A program made the translations under genes and the position numbers. A DNA stretch of 64,000 nt, taken from NCBI RefSeq assembly GCF_021462265.1, contig NZ_JAJONF010000026.1, positions 62,001 to 126,000 on the forward strand, written 5' to 3'. The notes under the pieces are model-generated. The model was given only the letters and a program-made list of their open reading frames with translations, ran no database searches and was not told where the DNA came from. Origin of the DNA: Streptomyces shenzhenensis. Lineage in GTDB: Bacteria > Actinomycetota > Actinomycetes > Streptomycetales > Streptomycetaceae. Of the stretch, positions 40,003-49,063 are shown one piece after another (the stretch's first letter is position 1; the number at the start of each line of letters is the position of its first letter).

Positions 40003-41238
40003 GTGAAGCACACATCACGTGACATACGCACCGCCAACCGCTATGAGGTGCTACGGCACATCATCGCCGAGTCCCCCACCTCCCGGCAGGAGCTGGCGGC
40101 CGTCACCGGGCTGAGCCTGGCCACGGTCGCCACCCTCGTCGGGGAGCTGCTGGAACTGCGGATGATCACGGAGGTCGGCTTCGAGGACTCCGCGGGCGGC
40201 CGCCCCCGGGGCCTCGTCGCGGTCAACGCCTCGGGGGGCGCGCTGATCGGCGTCGACATCGCGGAGACCTACGTCCACGTCGAGCTGTTCGACCTCGCCC
40301 TGAACGTGCTGGCCCGCGCCGATGAGGACATGCGTCCCGGCGAGAACCGGCCGGAGCAGGTGGTGGGCCAGGTGGCCGCGGCCGTCGGCTCGGTGGTGAC
40401 GCAGGCCGGCGTCGAGGGCGCGCGGGTGCTGGGCGTCGGGGTGAGCGTGCCGGGGCAGGTGGACCGGGCCACCGGCATCGCCGAGTACGCGCCCAACTGG
40501 GACTGGCACGACGTGCCGTTGCTCGACCTGCTCTCCGAGCACATCGCCTACCCGCTCCACCTGGACAACCCGCTGCGGGCGTGCGCGGTGGCCGAGCAGT
40601 GGTTCGGGGCGGCTCGCGGCCGCGGGGACACCGTGGTGGTGAACCTCGGCACCGGGGTCGGCGCCGGGCTCGCGCTGGGCGGCAGGCTGCACCGGGGGGT
40701 GAGCAACAGCGCCGGGGAGTGGGGGCACACCACGCTCGTGCTGGACGGGCGGCTGTGCCACTGCGGCAACCACGGCTGCGTCGAGACGTACGTCGGCGCC
40801 CCCGGCATCATGCTCAACCTGCGCGAACTCAGCCCGCAGAGCCCGCTGCTGCACCCCGAGGACCAGACGGCGACCATCGACGCGCTGGCCCGGGGCGTGG
40901 CGGACGGTGATCCCGTCGCGGTCAAGGTCGTCCGGGACACGGCCCGTTACATCGGCGCCGGTATCGCCAACCTGGTCAACCTGCTCAACCCCGAACTGGT
41001 CGTGCTCAGCAGCTGGGTGGCCCGCCGGCTCGGCGAGCCGCTGCTCGCGGAGGTGCGGGAGGCCGTCCGGCGGCACGCGCTCGCACGGCCGTTCGCCGCC
41101 ACCGAGATCGTCCTCTCCCCCATCCCCACCGACCCGGTCTGCCTGGGCGCGGCCACGTTCGCGCTGGAGGGCGCCCTGCGGCCGGTGGGCCAGCGGGGCG
41201 GCGTCCGCGCGGGCCGCACCGCGCCCGCCTCCCGGTGA
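40003..41238 (+). CDS. ROK-family transcriptional regulator
   Basis: This 411-residue XylR/NagC-type regulator has an N-terminal winged HTH (SRQELAAVTGLSLATVATLVGEL, split) and a ROK sugar-kinase-like domain with the zinc motif CHCGNHGCVETY and phosphate-loop-like NLGTGVGAGLALGG. It probably binds a sugar and regulates nearby carbohydrate genes or itself through the palindrome just upstream. The GTG at 40003 (MKHTSRDIRTANRYEVL) is the usual family start; no strong ribosome site precedes it, so a very short or absent leader is possible. A TTG three codons earlier is an alternative. Confidence 0.9.
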   Translation: MKHTSRDIRTANRYEVLRHIIAESPTSRQELAAVTGLSLATVATLVGELLELRMITEVGFEDSAGGRPRGLVAVNASGGALIGVDIAETYVHVELFDLALNVLARADEDMRPGENRPEQVVGQVAAAVGSVVTQAGVEGARVLGVGVSVPGQVDRATGIAEYAPNWDWHDVPLLDLLSEHIAYPLHLDNPLRACAVAEQWFGAARGRGDTVVVNLGTGVGAGLALGGRLHRGVSNSAGEWGHTTLVLDGRLCHCGNHGCVETYVGAPGIMLNLRELSPQSPLLHPEDQTATIDALARGVADGDPVAVKVVRDTARYIGAGIANLVNLLNPELVVLSSWVARRLGEPLLAEVREAVRRHALARPFAATEIVLSPIPTDPVCLGAATFALEGALRPVGQRGGVRAGRTAPASR

Positions 41239-41377
41239 TCGAACAGTCCAAATCGCCGCTCGATTAATCCATTGCCGGGCTCCTCGGCACTCTGCGACCG
41301 TCGTGGCGTATCCGCGGCCGGTCGGCCTCTCAAGCCGACCGGCCGTACGTCGTGCACGGAACGAGGGAGTACCCGGC

Positions 41378-42385
41378 GTGGCCGGAAACATCGAGGTCCG
41401 CGGTCTGTCCCGCACCTTCCACACCACTGTCCGGCGCCCGGGTCTCGCGGGCGCCCTGCGATCCCTGGTCAACCCTGAGCGCGTCGAGAAGCAGGCGGTC
41501 TCCGACATCTCCTTCGACGTCGCCCCGGGCGAACTCCTCGCCCTGCTCGGCCCGAACGGCGCGGGCAAGTCGACCACCATCAAGATGCTCACCGGCATCC
41601 TCACCCCGACCTCCGGCGAGGCCCGGGTCGCGGGCGTGGTGCCGTACCGGGAGCGGGAGCGCAACGCCCGGAACATCGGCGCGGTGTTCGGGCAGCGGAC
41701 CCAGCTGTGGTGGGACCTGCCGGTGCGGGAGTCGTTCGCGATCCTGCGGGACATCTACGAGGTGCCGAAGGCCGAACACGCCGCGCGCCTGCGGGAGTTC
41801 GACGAACTCCTCGAACTCTCCGCCTTCTGGGACACCCGGGTCAGGCACCTCTCGCTCGGCCAGCGCGTCCGCTGCGACCTGGCCGCCGCCCTGCTCCACG
41901 ATCCGCCGGTCGTCTTCCTCGACGAGCCGACCATCGGCATGGACGTGGTGGTGAAGGAGCAGGTCCGCGAGTTCCTGCGGTACCAGGTGGCCGAGCGCGG
42001 CCGTACCGTGCTGCTCACCACGCACGACATGACCGAGGTCGAGCGGCTCGCCGAGCGGGTGGTGCTGGTCAACCACGGGCGGCTGGTGCTCGACGGCACC
42101 CTGGACGAGGTCCGCCGCGACTTCGGCTCGACCTGGCAGGTGCGGGCGACGCTCGCCGACCCGCACACCCCGGTCGGGGCGCTGCCGGGCATCGCGCTGG
42201 TGAGCCATGACGGGCCCCAGGTGGTGTTCGGCCCGGACGGTCCGGCCGCGCCCACCGTCCACCAGGCGCTGAAGCTGGTCATCGAACGGTACGAGGTGAC
42301 CGGTGTGGCGGTGGACGAGGCGGACCTGGAGGACGTGATGCGGGCCGCCTACGCCGAGGCCAGGGCCAGGGCCGAGGCCGCGTGA
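41378..42385 (+). CDS. ABC transporter ATP-binding protein (ABC-2 type exporter)
   Basis: This 335-residue ATPase has Walker A GPNGAGKSTTIKML, a Q-loop in GAVFGQRTQLWWDLP, the signature LSLGQRVRCDLAAALL, Walker B VVFLDEPTIGMD and an H-loop LTTHDM. The QRTQLWWDLP motif marks the actinobacterial group paired with two DUF990-like permeases, both of which follow at once. The C-terminal extension (about 245-335) is regulatory. The substrate is unknown (drug, lipid or polymer export). The GTG at 41378 follows GAGGGAG; the stop overlaps the next start (TGATG). Confidence 0.93.
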   Translation: MAGNIEVRGLSRTFHTTVRRPGLAGALRSLVNPERVEKQAVSDISFDVAPGELLALLGPNGAGKSTTIKMLTGILTPTSGEARVAGVVPYRERERNARNIGAVFGQRTQLWWDLPVRESFAILRDIYEVPKAEHAARLREFDELLELSAFWDTRVRHLSLGQRVRCDLAAALLHDPPVVFLDEPTIGMDVVVKEQVREFLRYQVAERGRTVLLTTHDMTEVERLAERVVLVNHGRLVLDGTLDEVRRDFGSTWQVRATLADPHTPVGALPGIALVSHDGPQVVFGPDGPAAPTVHQALKLVIERYEVTGVAVDEADLEDVMRAAYAEARARAEAA

Positions 42386-43191
42386 TGACGACCCTGACCC
42401 ATGCCTGGCGCGCCGCCCGCGTCACCCCGCTCGGCGAGCTGTACACCCCGCCCCGGGTCACCGCCGCGCTGCTGCGGCTGACCGTGCAGGTGGTGCTGGT
42501 CGCGTCCCTGTGGCACGGCCTGTACGCCCAGACCGGTACGACCGCCGGGCTCTCCCGCGACCAGGCGGTCACCTTCGCCGTGCTGGCGGTACTCGCCTCC
42601 CGGCTGCGGGAGCTGGACCAGTACGCGGCCCGGGACACGGTCGTGCAGCACATGTACTACGGCACGATCGTCTACTGGTACCTGCGCCCGCTGTCCCCGC
42701 AGCGCTACTACGCGCTGCGCGCCCTCGGCGAACAGCTCTACGGATTCGCCTGGGCGGCGACCGGATACGCGATCTGCCTGGCGGCCGGTGTCGTGGTGCC
42801 GCCCGAGTCGGCGGCCGTGGCCGCGGTCTTCGCGCTCAGCCTGCTCCTCGGGCAGTGGGTCCTGCACTACGTCATGCTGCTCATCGACCAGTTGTGCTTC
42901 TGGACGCTGCGCAACACGGCCGCCCTGCTGATCCTGATCTTCGCGCAGAACCTGATGTCCGGGGTGTACGCGCCCCTGTGGTTCTTCCCGCACTGGTTCC
43001 TGGTCCTCAGCTCCTTCCTGCCCTTCCAGGCCACGCTCAACGTGCCGCTGTCGCTGTACGTGGGCCGCATCCCGCTCTCCGACGCGGGCTTCCAGCTCGG
43101 CGTCCAGGCGGCCTGGCTGGTGGCGCTGCGCTTCCTCACCCGGTTCCTGTGGCGGCGCGCCGCCCGTCGAGTCGTCTCCCAGGGAGGCTGA
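42385..43191 (+). CDS. ABC-2 type permease, first of two
   Basis: This 268-residue membrane protein has six predicted helices (VTVQVVLVASLWHGLY-type first helix, later FAWAATGYAICLAAGVVV and LLILIFAQNLMSGVYAPLWF). It pairs with the next permease to form a heterodimeric channel driven by the upstream ATPase. The ATG shares a base with the ATPase stop; a GTG one codon earlier is also possible. Confidence 0.88.
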   Translation: MTTLTHAWRAARVTPLGELYTPPRVTAALLRLTVQVVLVASLWHGLYAQTGTTAGLSRDQAVTFAVLAVLASRLRELDQYAARDTVVQHMYYGTIVYWYLRPLSPQRYYALRALGEQLYGFAWAATGYAICLAAGVVVPPESAAVAAVFALSLLLGQWVLHYVMLLIDQLCFWTLRNTAALLILIFAQNLMSGVYAPLWFFPHWFLVLSSFLPFQATLNVPLSLYVGRIPLSDAGFQLGVQAAWLVALRFLTRFLWRRAARRVVSQGG

Positions 43192-43195
43192 GGCC

Positions 43196-43996
43196 ATGAA
43201 CGCCGTACGGATCATCTGGCGGGTCACGCAGCTCAACTTCCGTGCCCAGCTGGAGTACCGCACCGAGTTCCTGATGATGATCGCGATCGGCGCCGTCTGG
43301 CAGGTGTCGGTGATCGTGTTCGCGACCGTGCTGCTGACCCGGTTCGCCGGGATGGGCGGGTGGGACAGCTCGGACGTGCTGCTCATCCCGGCGACCCGCA
43401 TGCTCGCGCACGGCCTGTTCGTGCTCTTCCTGGGCCGGGTGCACGGTCTCGGCCGGCACATCCAGGAGGGCAAGATCGACGCCTATCTGCTGCGTCCCCT
43501 GCCGGTCCACCGCCAGGTCCAGCTGGAGTTCTTCCCGACCAACGCGATCGGCGACCTGACCGTGGCGGCGGGTCTGATGGCGGGTGCGCTCGGCCGCAGC
43601 CACCTGGACTGGACGGCGGGCCGGATCACGTACCTGGTCGCCGCGGTCCTCGGCGGCATGCTCCTGGAGACCGCCCTGTTCACCGTCGTGGCCTCGGCCT
43701 CCCTGCGCTTCCCGGCCGCCGACTACTGGGGCCGGTGGCTGGAGGAACTCCTCGGCACCTTCGGCAGCTACCCCCTGAACGTCCTTCCGAGGGCGGTCGG
43801 CGGCTTCCTCACCTTCGGCCTCCCGCTCGCCTTCGTCGCCTACTTCCCGGCGGCCGTCCTCACCGGCCACGGCCACTCGACCGGCGTCCCCTACTGGCTG
43901 GCGGCGGCCTCCCCGCTCCTCGGCCTGCTCGGCTACCTGGCCGCCCGGTGGCTGTGGCGGTGGGCGCTGGGGCACTACACGGGGGTGAACGGCTGA
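43196..43996 (+). CDS. ABC-2 type permease, second of two
   Basis: This is a 266-residue membrane protein with six helices (FLMMIAIGAVWQVSVIVFATVLL, ITYLVAAVLGGMLLETALFTVV). It contains the GRVHGLGRHIQEGKIDAYLLRPL loop (split here), typical of DUF990-type exporter permeases. It lies 4 bp after the first permease, in the same operon. The stop is 15 bp from the convergent MFS gene. Confidence 0.88.
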   Translation: MNAVRIIWRVTQLNFRAQLEYRTEFLMMIAIGAVWQVSVIVFATVLLTRFAGMGGWDSSDVLLIPATRMLAHGLFVLFLGRVHGLGRHIQEGKIDAYLLRPLPVHRQVQLEFFPTNAIGDLTVAAGLMAGALGRSHLDWTAGRITYLVAAVLGGMLLETALFTVVASASLRFPAADYWGRWLEELLGTFGSYPLNVLPRAVGGFLTFGLPLAFVAYFPAAVLTGHGHSTGVPYWLAAASPLLGLLGYLAARWLWRWALGHYTGVNG

Positions 43997-44011
43997 GGTT
44001 CCCCGCGTCCG

Positions 44012-45274
44012 TCAGGTGCGCCCCGCGCCACGGACCGGGGTGCACAGGGCCGCTAGAGCGATCAGGGTGCAGCAGGCACCGGCCGCGGCGGCCACGGGGG
44101 CGGTGCCGTAGCGCCCGGCCGCCCAGGTGAGGACGGCGGCGCCGACCGGGGCCATCGAGTACTGGAGCGTCCAGTAGGCGGAGGTGACCCGGCCGAGGAG
44201 AGGTTCGGGAGTGATCTCCTGCCGCAGTGACATGGAGCAGGTGCCGGCCATGCCCACGCAGGCCAGGTAGACCGCGCTCAGCGCGGCCACCGCGGGTACG
44301 GTGCCCAGCCGGCCGAGCCCGGCGAAGGCGAGTCCGCACAGGGCGGTGGCGCCGATCCAGGTCGGCCCGAAGCCGAGCCGCCTGCGGAGCGGGGCGACCA
44401 GCAGCGCCCCGGTGATCGTGCCGACCGCGCCGACCGCCAGTACGGTGCCGACGGTGCCGTCGTCGTGGCCGAGGTCGTGCTTGAGGTGATAGATCACCAG
44501 GTCGTTGACGCCGAAGGTGAGGAAGCTGAAGAGGCAGAGCAGCCCGGTGAGCGAGCGCAGGACGGGATGGCGGGCGAGGTACGCGACCCCGGTGCGCAGG
44601 TCGCGCCCGAGGCTCGTGTTCTTGGGCACCCGGTCGTCCGCGGCGCGCTCGCCGAGCCGTACGAAGAGCAGGCAACTCGCCGACACCGCGTAGCTGGCCG
44701 CGTCCACGGCCACCGCGTCGGCCGGTCCCGCCCAGGCGGCGACCAGACCCGCGCCCAGCGGCCCCAGGACGCCGGCCGCGGCCGCCGTCGCGTTCAACCG
44801 CCCGTTGGCCTCGGTGAGCCGGCCGGTACCGACCAGCCCGCGGACCACGGTGACGTACCCGACGGCGAAGAGCATCCCGACCGCCTCGCACAGGGGCAGG
44901 ACCACATACAGGAGCCACAGCCGCGGCCCGGCGAGCCAGACGACGGGGACCAGGCCGTAGAGGACCATTCGGACCAGGTCGCAGCCGATGAGGAGCCGGC
45001 GCCGGTCGACCCGGTCCACGATCACGCCGGCGAAGACCGCCGCCAGCACCATCGCGGCCCCGCCGACGCCGGTGAGCAGGCCCATCCGGGCCACCGAGCC
45101 GGTCGCCCGGAGCACCAGCAGGGGCAGGGCGATCAGGCTGAACGAGTCGCCGAGGACGGAGAGGGTCTGGGCGAGCCAGAAGAACGCGAAGTCCCGCTGT
45201 CTCCAGAGCGGTCGGCCACCCGCCGCGTCCCCGCGCGACGCCGCCCGCGCCACCCGCCGCACCCCGTACCCCAC
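44012..45274 (-). CDS. MFS exporter
   Basis: This 420-residue 12-helix transporter has the MFS motif A-like loop GVIVDRVDRRRLLIGCDL between helices 2 and 3 and an early FFWLAQTLSVLGDSFSLIALP helix (split). It belongs to the MFS_3/enterobactin-exporter-like group that exports drugs, siderophores or metabolites by proton antiport. The GTG at 45274 follows AAGGGGGA. It diverges from a TetR gene 210 bp away, which may regulate it. Confidence 0.88.
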   Translation of the reverse strand: MGYGVRRVARAASRGDAAGGRPLWRQRDFAFFWLAQTLSVLGDSFSLIALPLLVLRATGSVARMGLLTGVGGAAMVLAAVFAGVIVDRVDRRRLLIGCDLVRMVLYGLVPVVWLAGPRLWLLYVVLPLCEAVGMLFAVGYVTVVRGLVGTGRLTEANGRLNATAAAAGVLGPLGAGLVAAWAGPADAVAVDAASYAVSASCLLFVRLGERAADDRVPKNTSLGRDLRTGVAYLARHPVLRSLTGLLCLFSFLTFGVNDLVIYHLKHDLGHDDGTVGTVLAVGAVGTITGALLVAPLRRRLGFGPTWIGATALCGLAFAGLGRLGTVPAVAALSAVYLACVGMAGTCSMSLRQEITPEPLLGRVTSAYWTLQYSMAPVGAAVLTWAAGRYGTAPVAAAAGACCTLIALAALCTPVRGAGRT

Positions 45275-45444
45275 GGCTCCCCCTTCCGTCCTCCCGCAAC
45301 TCTATGCCGCCAGGCAGACGCGCCGCGGGGCCACCCGACAGACCCCCGACCCACCGGAAAGACGCGCCCCGGGCCGCCGGACAGGGCCCGCCCTCGGGCC
45401 GCCGGACAGGGCCCGATAACCACTTGGACGCCAGAACCTGGAAC

Positions 45445-45473
45445 CTCTAGGTTTTCCCCTAGGAATCCTAGAG
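45445..45473. promoter_or_regulatory. TetR operator candidate
   Basis: CTCTAGG (45445) and CCTAGAG (45467) form a perfect inverted repeat; nested inside is CTAGGA-A-TCCTAG (45459-45471). The cluster ends 11 bp before the tetR start, suiting autorepression. Confidence 0.65.
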
Positions 45474-45484
45474 AAAGGCATCAC

Positions 45485-46075
45485 ATGGCACGTGCCGGGA
45501 TCACCGCCGACCGGCTCGTCGCGGCGGCGGCCGAACTGGCCGACGAGGCCGGCTTCGAGCAGGTCTCGCTGTCCGCGCTCGCCCGCCGCTTCGGCGTGCG
45601 GGACGCGAGCCTCTACTCGCACGTGCGCAACCTCCAGGACCTGCGCCACCGGCTCGCGCTGCGCGCGGGCGGCGAGATGATCGACCGGATCGCCGTCGCC
45701 GTGGCCGGGCGGTCCGGTCGGGACGCGCTGGCCGCCTACGCCGACGCCTACCGGGCGTACGCCCTCGCCCACCCCGGCCGTTACGCGGCCACCCAGATCC
45801 GCGTCGACCCCACGCTCGTCGACGCCGATGCCCCCGCCATGCGCCGCACGGTGGAGATCACCTACGGCATGCTGCGCGGCTACGGCCTGGCCGAACCCGA
45901 TCTCACCGACGCCGTACGCCTGTTGCGCGCCACCTTCCACGGCTACTGCGCACTGGAGGCCTGCGGTGGCTTCAACGCCCCGCGCGACGTCCGCGCGTCC
46001 TGGGACCGGGCGATCGACGCCCTGCACATCGCACTGGAGAACTGGCCCCGCGAGGAGACCGACCACCATGTCTGA
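45485..46075 (+). CDS. TetR-family transcriptional regulator
   Basis: This 196-residue regulator has an N-terminal TetR HTH (VSLSALARRFGVRDASLYSHV, residues about 27-47, split) and a TetR_C_33-like ligand domain (ALAHPGRYAATQIRVDP, VRLLRATFHGYCALEACGGF). Its stop overlaps the hydrolase start by 8 nt, so the pair is coupled. A palindromic operator lies directly before the start. The ligand may be the substrate or product of the hydrolase, or a compound exported by the divergent MFS protein. Confidence 0.9.
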   Translation: MARAGITADRLVAAAAELADEAGFEQVSLSALARRFGVRDASLYSHVRNLQDLRHRLALRAGGEMIDRIAVAVAGRSGRDALAAYADAYRAYALAHPGRYAATQIRVDPTLVDADAPAMRRTVEITYGMLRGYGLAEPDLTDAVRLLRATFHGYCALEACGGFNAPRDVRASWDRAIDALHIALENWPREETDHHV

Positions 46076-46790
46076 CCTGCACTACGACGTCACTGGCAGC
46101 GGCCCCGTGCTGCTCGTGCTCCCCGGCGGAGCCGGGCACCCCATGGGCCTGGGACCGCTCACGGAACAGCTCGCCCCGCACTTCACGGTCGTGACGTACG
46201 ACCCGCTGGGCCTCGCCCACGGCCACCTCGGGGACCCGGTCGCCGACCAGGCCGTGCCGGACTGGAGCGAGGGCGCGCACCGGGTGCTCGCGGAGGTGGC
46301 GGCGGACGGCGCGCCGGCGTACGTCTTCGGCACCAGTGCCGGTGGCATCGCCGCCCTCGACCTGCTGGCCCGCCACCCGGACCGGCTCCGGCACGTCATC
46401 GCGCACGAGCCGCCGTGCGTCACCCTGCTGCCGGACGGCGAACGCCTGCGGGCCGAGCTGATCGGGCAACTCGACGGCGGACACCGGGACCCCGGCGAAC
46501 CGACCCCGTTCTCGGTCTTCCTCGCCCACGTCCTGCGCCCGTTCACCGCGTACCGCCCACCGACCGGCCTGCCCCGCCTCACCCTGGCCGCCGGCCTCGA
46601 CTCACGCGGCCAGCTCCTGCACCGCACGGCCGAGTTCACCGCCGCGTACACCGGCGCCGCGTTCGCCGAGTTCCCGGGCGGCCATCTGGGAACCCTTGAA
46701 CACCCCGCCACGTTCGCGGCCCGGCTCACCGAGACGCTGCTCGCGGCCGGACAGGCACCGTCCGCCCCCTCCGCACCGCCCGCGCAGTAA
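46068..46790 (+). CDS. Alpha/beta hydrolase
   Basis: This 240-residue alpha/beta-fold enzyme has the nucleophile elbow GTSAGG (serine about residue 86), an oxyanion region LVLPGGAGHPMG, and a late histidine in FPGGHLGTLEHP. No signal peptide is seen, so it is cytoplasmic. Family members cleave esters, lactones or C-C bonds; the substrate is unknown. It is translated from an ATG inside the tetR reading frame (8-nt overlap). The last 20 residues are Ala/Pro-rich. Confidence 0.88.
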   Translation: MSDLHYDVTGSGPVLLVLPGGAGHPMGLGPLTEQLAPHFTVVTYDPLGLAHGHLGDPVADQAVPDWSEGAHRVLAEVAADGAPAYVFGTSAGGIAALDLLARHPDRLRHVIAHEPPCVTLLPDGERLRAELIGQLDGGHRDPGEPTPFSVFLAHVLRPFTAYRPPTGLPRLTLAAGLDSRGQLLHRTAEFTAAYTGAAFAEFPGGHLGTLEHPATFAARLTETLLAAGQAPSAPSAPPAQ

Positions 46791-47047
46791 AACCCCGCGT
46801 CAGCGCGGAAGAGGCAACTTCTTCTGTCGGTCGGCGGCGACCGCAGCGCGCGACATCCGCACCACGCGTCACCGCCGGGCCCGTGTCCTCCGCGAGCCCG
46901 TGATCGGGGTGCTCGGGCCGGTGGGCTGCCGGCGGGCGCCTGGTAGGCCGCCGCCTGCGCGGCGACGGACCCGGACTGCGGCAGTCCGCTCAGCGGAGCG
47001 TCGCCGACCACGACCCACGCTCACGACCACGTCCCGGATCTCCCGCC

Positions 47048-49036
47048 TCACGCCCTGACGTGTGCCCCGTGCGCCCTTACGGTGCCGAGCGACTCCACCA
47101 TCCGGCGCATGACCGCCACGGGCAGCGCCGGGTTGCGGGCGGCCGTCTCGGCGCCGCCGCCTCGCAGGAGCTGCGTCAGGAGCCCTACGGGCAGGCGCGG
47201 ATGGCGGGCGGCCGCCTGCCGCACGTACTCATGAGGGTCCGCCAGCAGCCGTGCGGCGGCGACGGCGGGCAGCCGGGGGTCGGTCGCGGCACGGTGGCGA
47301 ACCTCGTCGCTGGGGTCGCGGCTGAGCCGTTCCACCAGATCGGGCGTGGACTCGGGGTCGTCCAGCGCCAGCCGGCGCAGCCGCGGGCTCGGATCGTCCG
47401 CGTAGCGCAGGAGGCCGTGGCGGGGGAAGTTGGGATGGCCGCGCGGACGGTCCGGAACAGTCAGGCTGCCGGTCCACCACTGCCACACCCGCAGCAGCAT
47501 CTCGGCGGGCGCGTCGTCGCAGGACTCGGCGAGGAACAGCTGTACGACCCGGTCCTCGTCGTCGGCGAGCCGGGCGACGACGTCCGGCGGCAGGTGCCGG
47601 GCGCGGGCGACGCTTCTGCGGATGAGGGGGTGGGTGGACGCGGCCAGGCGGCGCATGGCGTCGGGGTCGTCGTGGAGCGCGGTGACCCAGTCGAGCGGGT
47701 GGTAGCGGCCGACCGGATCGAAGTCGACGGGAATGCCGGCGCGTTGTTCCTCGGTGAGGTCGGCGCGGACGGACACGGACCAGCGGACGTGCGCGTCGGG
47801 GTCCTCGGCGAGCAGGGCGACCAGGCCGGGGTCGAGCCATGGGTTGCGGGCGAGGGAACGGCGCTCGTCCGCCTCCCCGTGGCGTGCCAGGTGCTCGGCG
47901 AGCGCGCGCTCCAGCCTGCAGCTCTCCAGCATCTCGCCCCCGATGCCGCCGGACTCGTACACCGACCGGGACACCGGGTGGCCGCGGTGGTGCAGTTGCA
48001 GCGCCCGCTCGCGCACCGTGCCGTGCGGGTCGGCCAGGAGCGCCGCCCGGGCCGCTGCGTCGAGATGCGGCCAGGCGGTCACGCACGCCACGGTACGCAC
48101 TCCGCCGTCGGGGTCGCGGGAAAGGGTGACCGCCAGGTCGGCGGGCAGGCCCTGCAGGCGCGCGGTCTCGGAGCGCACCCGGGCCGAAGGGTCGGCGGCA
48201 AGGCTGCGGCAGGTGTCCTCCGGGAGCTCGGCCCGGCGGTCGGCGGCCAGCAGGGTGAGGATCCAGCGGTGCTTCTCGTCCTCCTCGGCCGCGATCACGC
48301 GCGCCCACTGATCGGGCGTGATGTTCGGCTGCACCTCCGCCGCGTGCTTCCTGACCTTCCAGTCCGGATGGCCCAGCAGCGTGTCCACGACGTCCGCCGG
48401 CATGGCGCTGTACATGGCGAAGTGGGACCTCTCCAGCAGCAGGGGCAGCAGGTCCTTCGGGAGGGCCGGATTGAGCGAGAGACCGCAGGCCCAAGAGCCC
48501 AGCAGTTTCTCCATGGGCCGGGGCCCCCGGAACAGCGCTTCCCAGGCCGTCGCCCGGTCCTCCTCGGTCTCCGCGGCGGCCGCCCGCGCACTCTCCTCCT
48601 GCCGCTCCCTGATCCGGTCGACGACGACCAGCCAGACCGTGTACTCCTCCGTCGTGGCCCCGACCAGTGCGTCCCCGTCCCGCGACAATGTCACGAACTC
48701 CGGTTGTCCGGGCCGCCCACCGAAGACTCCGGCGAGGTCCCAGCCGTCGGTGAGCCGGACCCGGATCCAGCCCTGACGCGGGTTGCCCTGGAAGTCGACG
48801 AGGAACACGCCGTCCCCGTCGAGCAGCCCCGCTTCGGCCGCCAGCCGGTGCCACTGCGCATTGAGTTCGGCGACGGCGTCGGGACGGTCCAGGGCGACCT
48901 CCACGGCCGGCCGGGCCTCCCACCTGATCACATGGCGCCACGCCACCGGCGGCGGCACCACGTCCTCGACGCACGGATCCCCCGCGAGCTCCAGCCCGGC
49001 CCGCCCCAGCAGTTCGACCAGTTCGTCTCTCCACCC
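47048..49036 (-). CDS. HEAT/armadillo-like (leucine-rich repeat variant) protein, function unknown
   Basis: This 662-residue protein has an N-terminal alpha/beta domain (about 1-150, MGWRDELVELLGRAG, WRHVIRWEARPAVEVAL) and then about 15 alpha-helical repeats of roughly 24 residues with the pattern LP-L--LA-DPD--VR--A (DPSARVRSETARLQGLP, DPDAHVRWSVSV, DPSDEVRHRAATDPRLP, DPHEYVRQAAARHPRLP). Such solenoids bind proteins. There is no signal peptide, membrane helix or catalytic motif. The ATG at 49036 begins the first helix; an ATG five codons upstream is equally possible. It follows the DUF2264 gene by 27 bp on the same strand, but a pectin-related role is not implied by its domains. Confidence 0.78.
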   Translation of the reverse strand, partial: GWRDELVELLGRAGLELAGDPCVEDVVPPPVAWRHVIRWEARPAVEVALDRPDAVAELNAQWHRLAAEAGLLDGDGVFLVDFQGNPRQGWIRVRLTDGWDLAGVFGGRPGQPEFVTLSRDGDALVGATTEEYTVWLVVVDRIRERQEESARAAAAETEEDRATAWEALFRGPRPMEKLLGSWACGLSLNPALPKDLLPLLLERSHFAMYSAMPADVVDTLLGHPDWKVRKHAAEVQPNITPDQWARVIAAEEDEKHRWILTLLAADRRAELPEDTCRSLAADPSARVRSETARLQGLPADLAVTLSRDPDGGVRTVACVTAWPHLDAAARAALLADPHGTVRERALQLHHRGHPVSRSVYESGGIGGEMLESCRLERALAEHLARHGEADERRSLARNPWLDPGLVALLAEDPDAHVRWSVSVRADLTEEQRAGIPVDFDPVGRYHPLDWVTALHDDPDAMRRLAASTHPLIRRSVARARHLPPDVVARLADDEDRVVQLFLAESCDDAPAEMLLRVWQWWTGSLTVPDRPRGHPNFPRHGLLRYADDPSPRLRRLALDDPESTPDLVERLSRDPSDEVRHRAATDPRLPAVAAARLLADPHEYVRQAAARHPRLPVGLLTQLLRGGGAETAARNPALPVAVMRRMVESLGTVRAHGAHVRA

Positions 49037-49063
49037 CATGATCCGCATCATGCCCGAGGCGAC

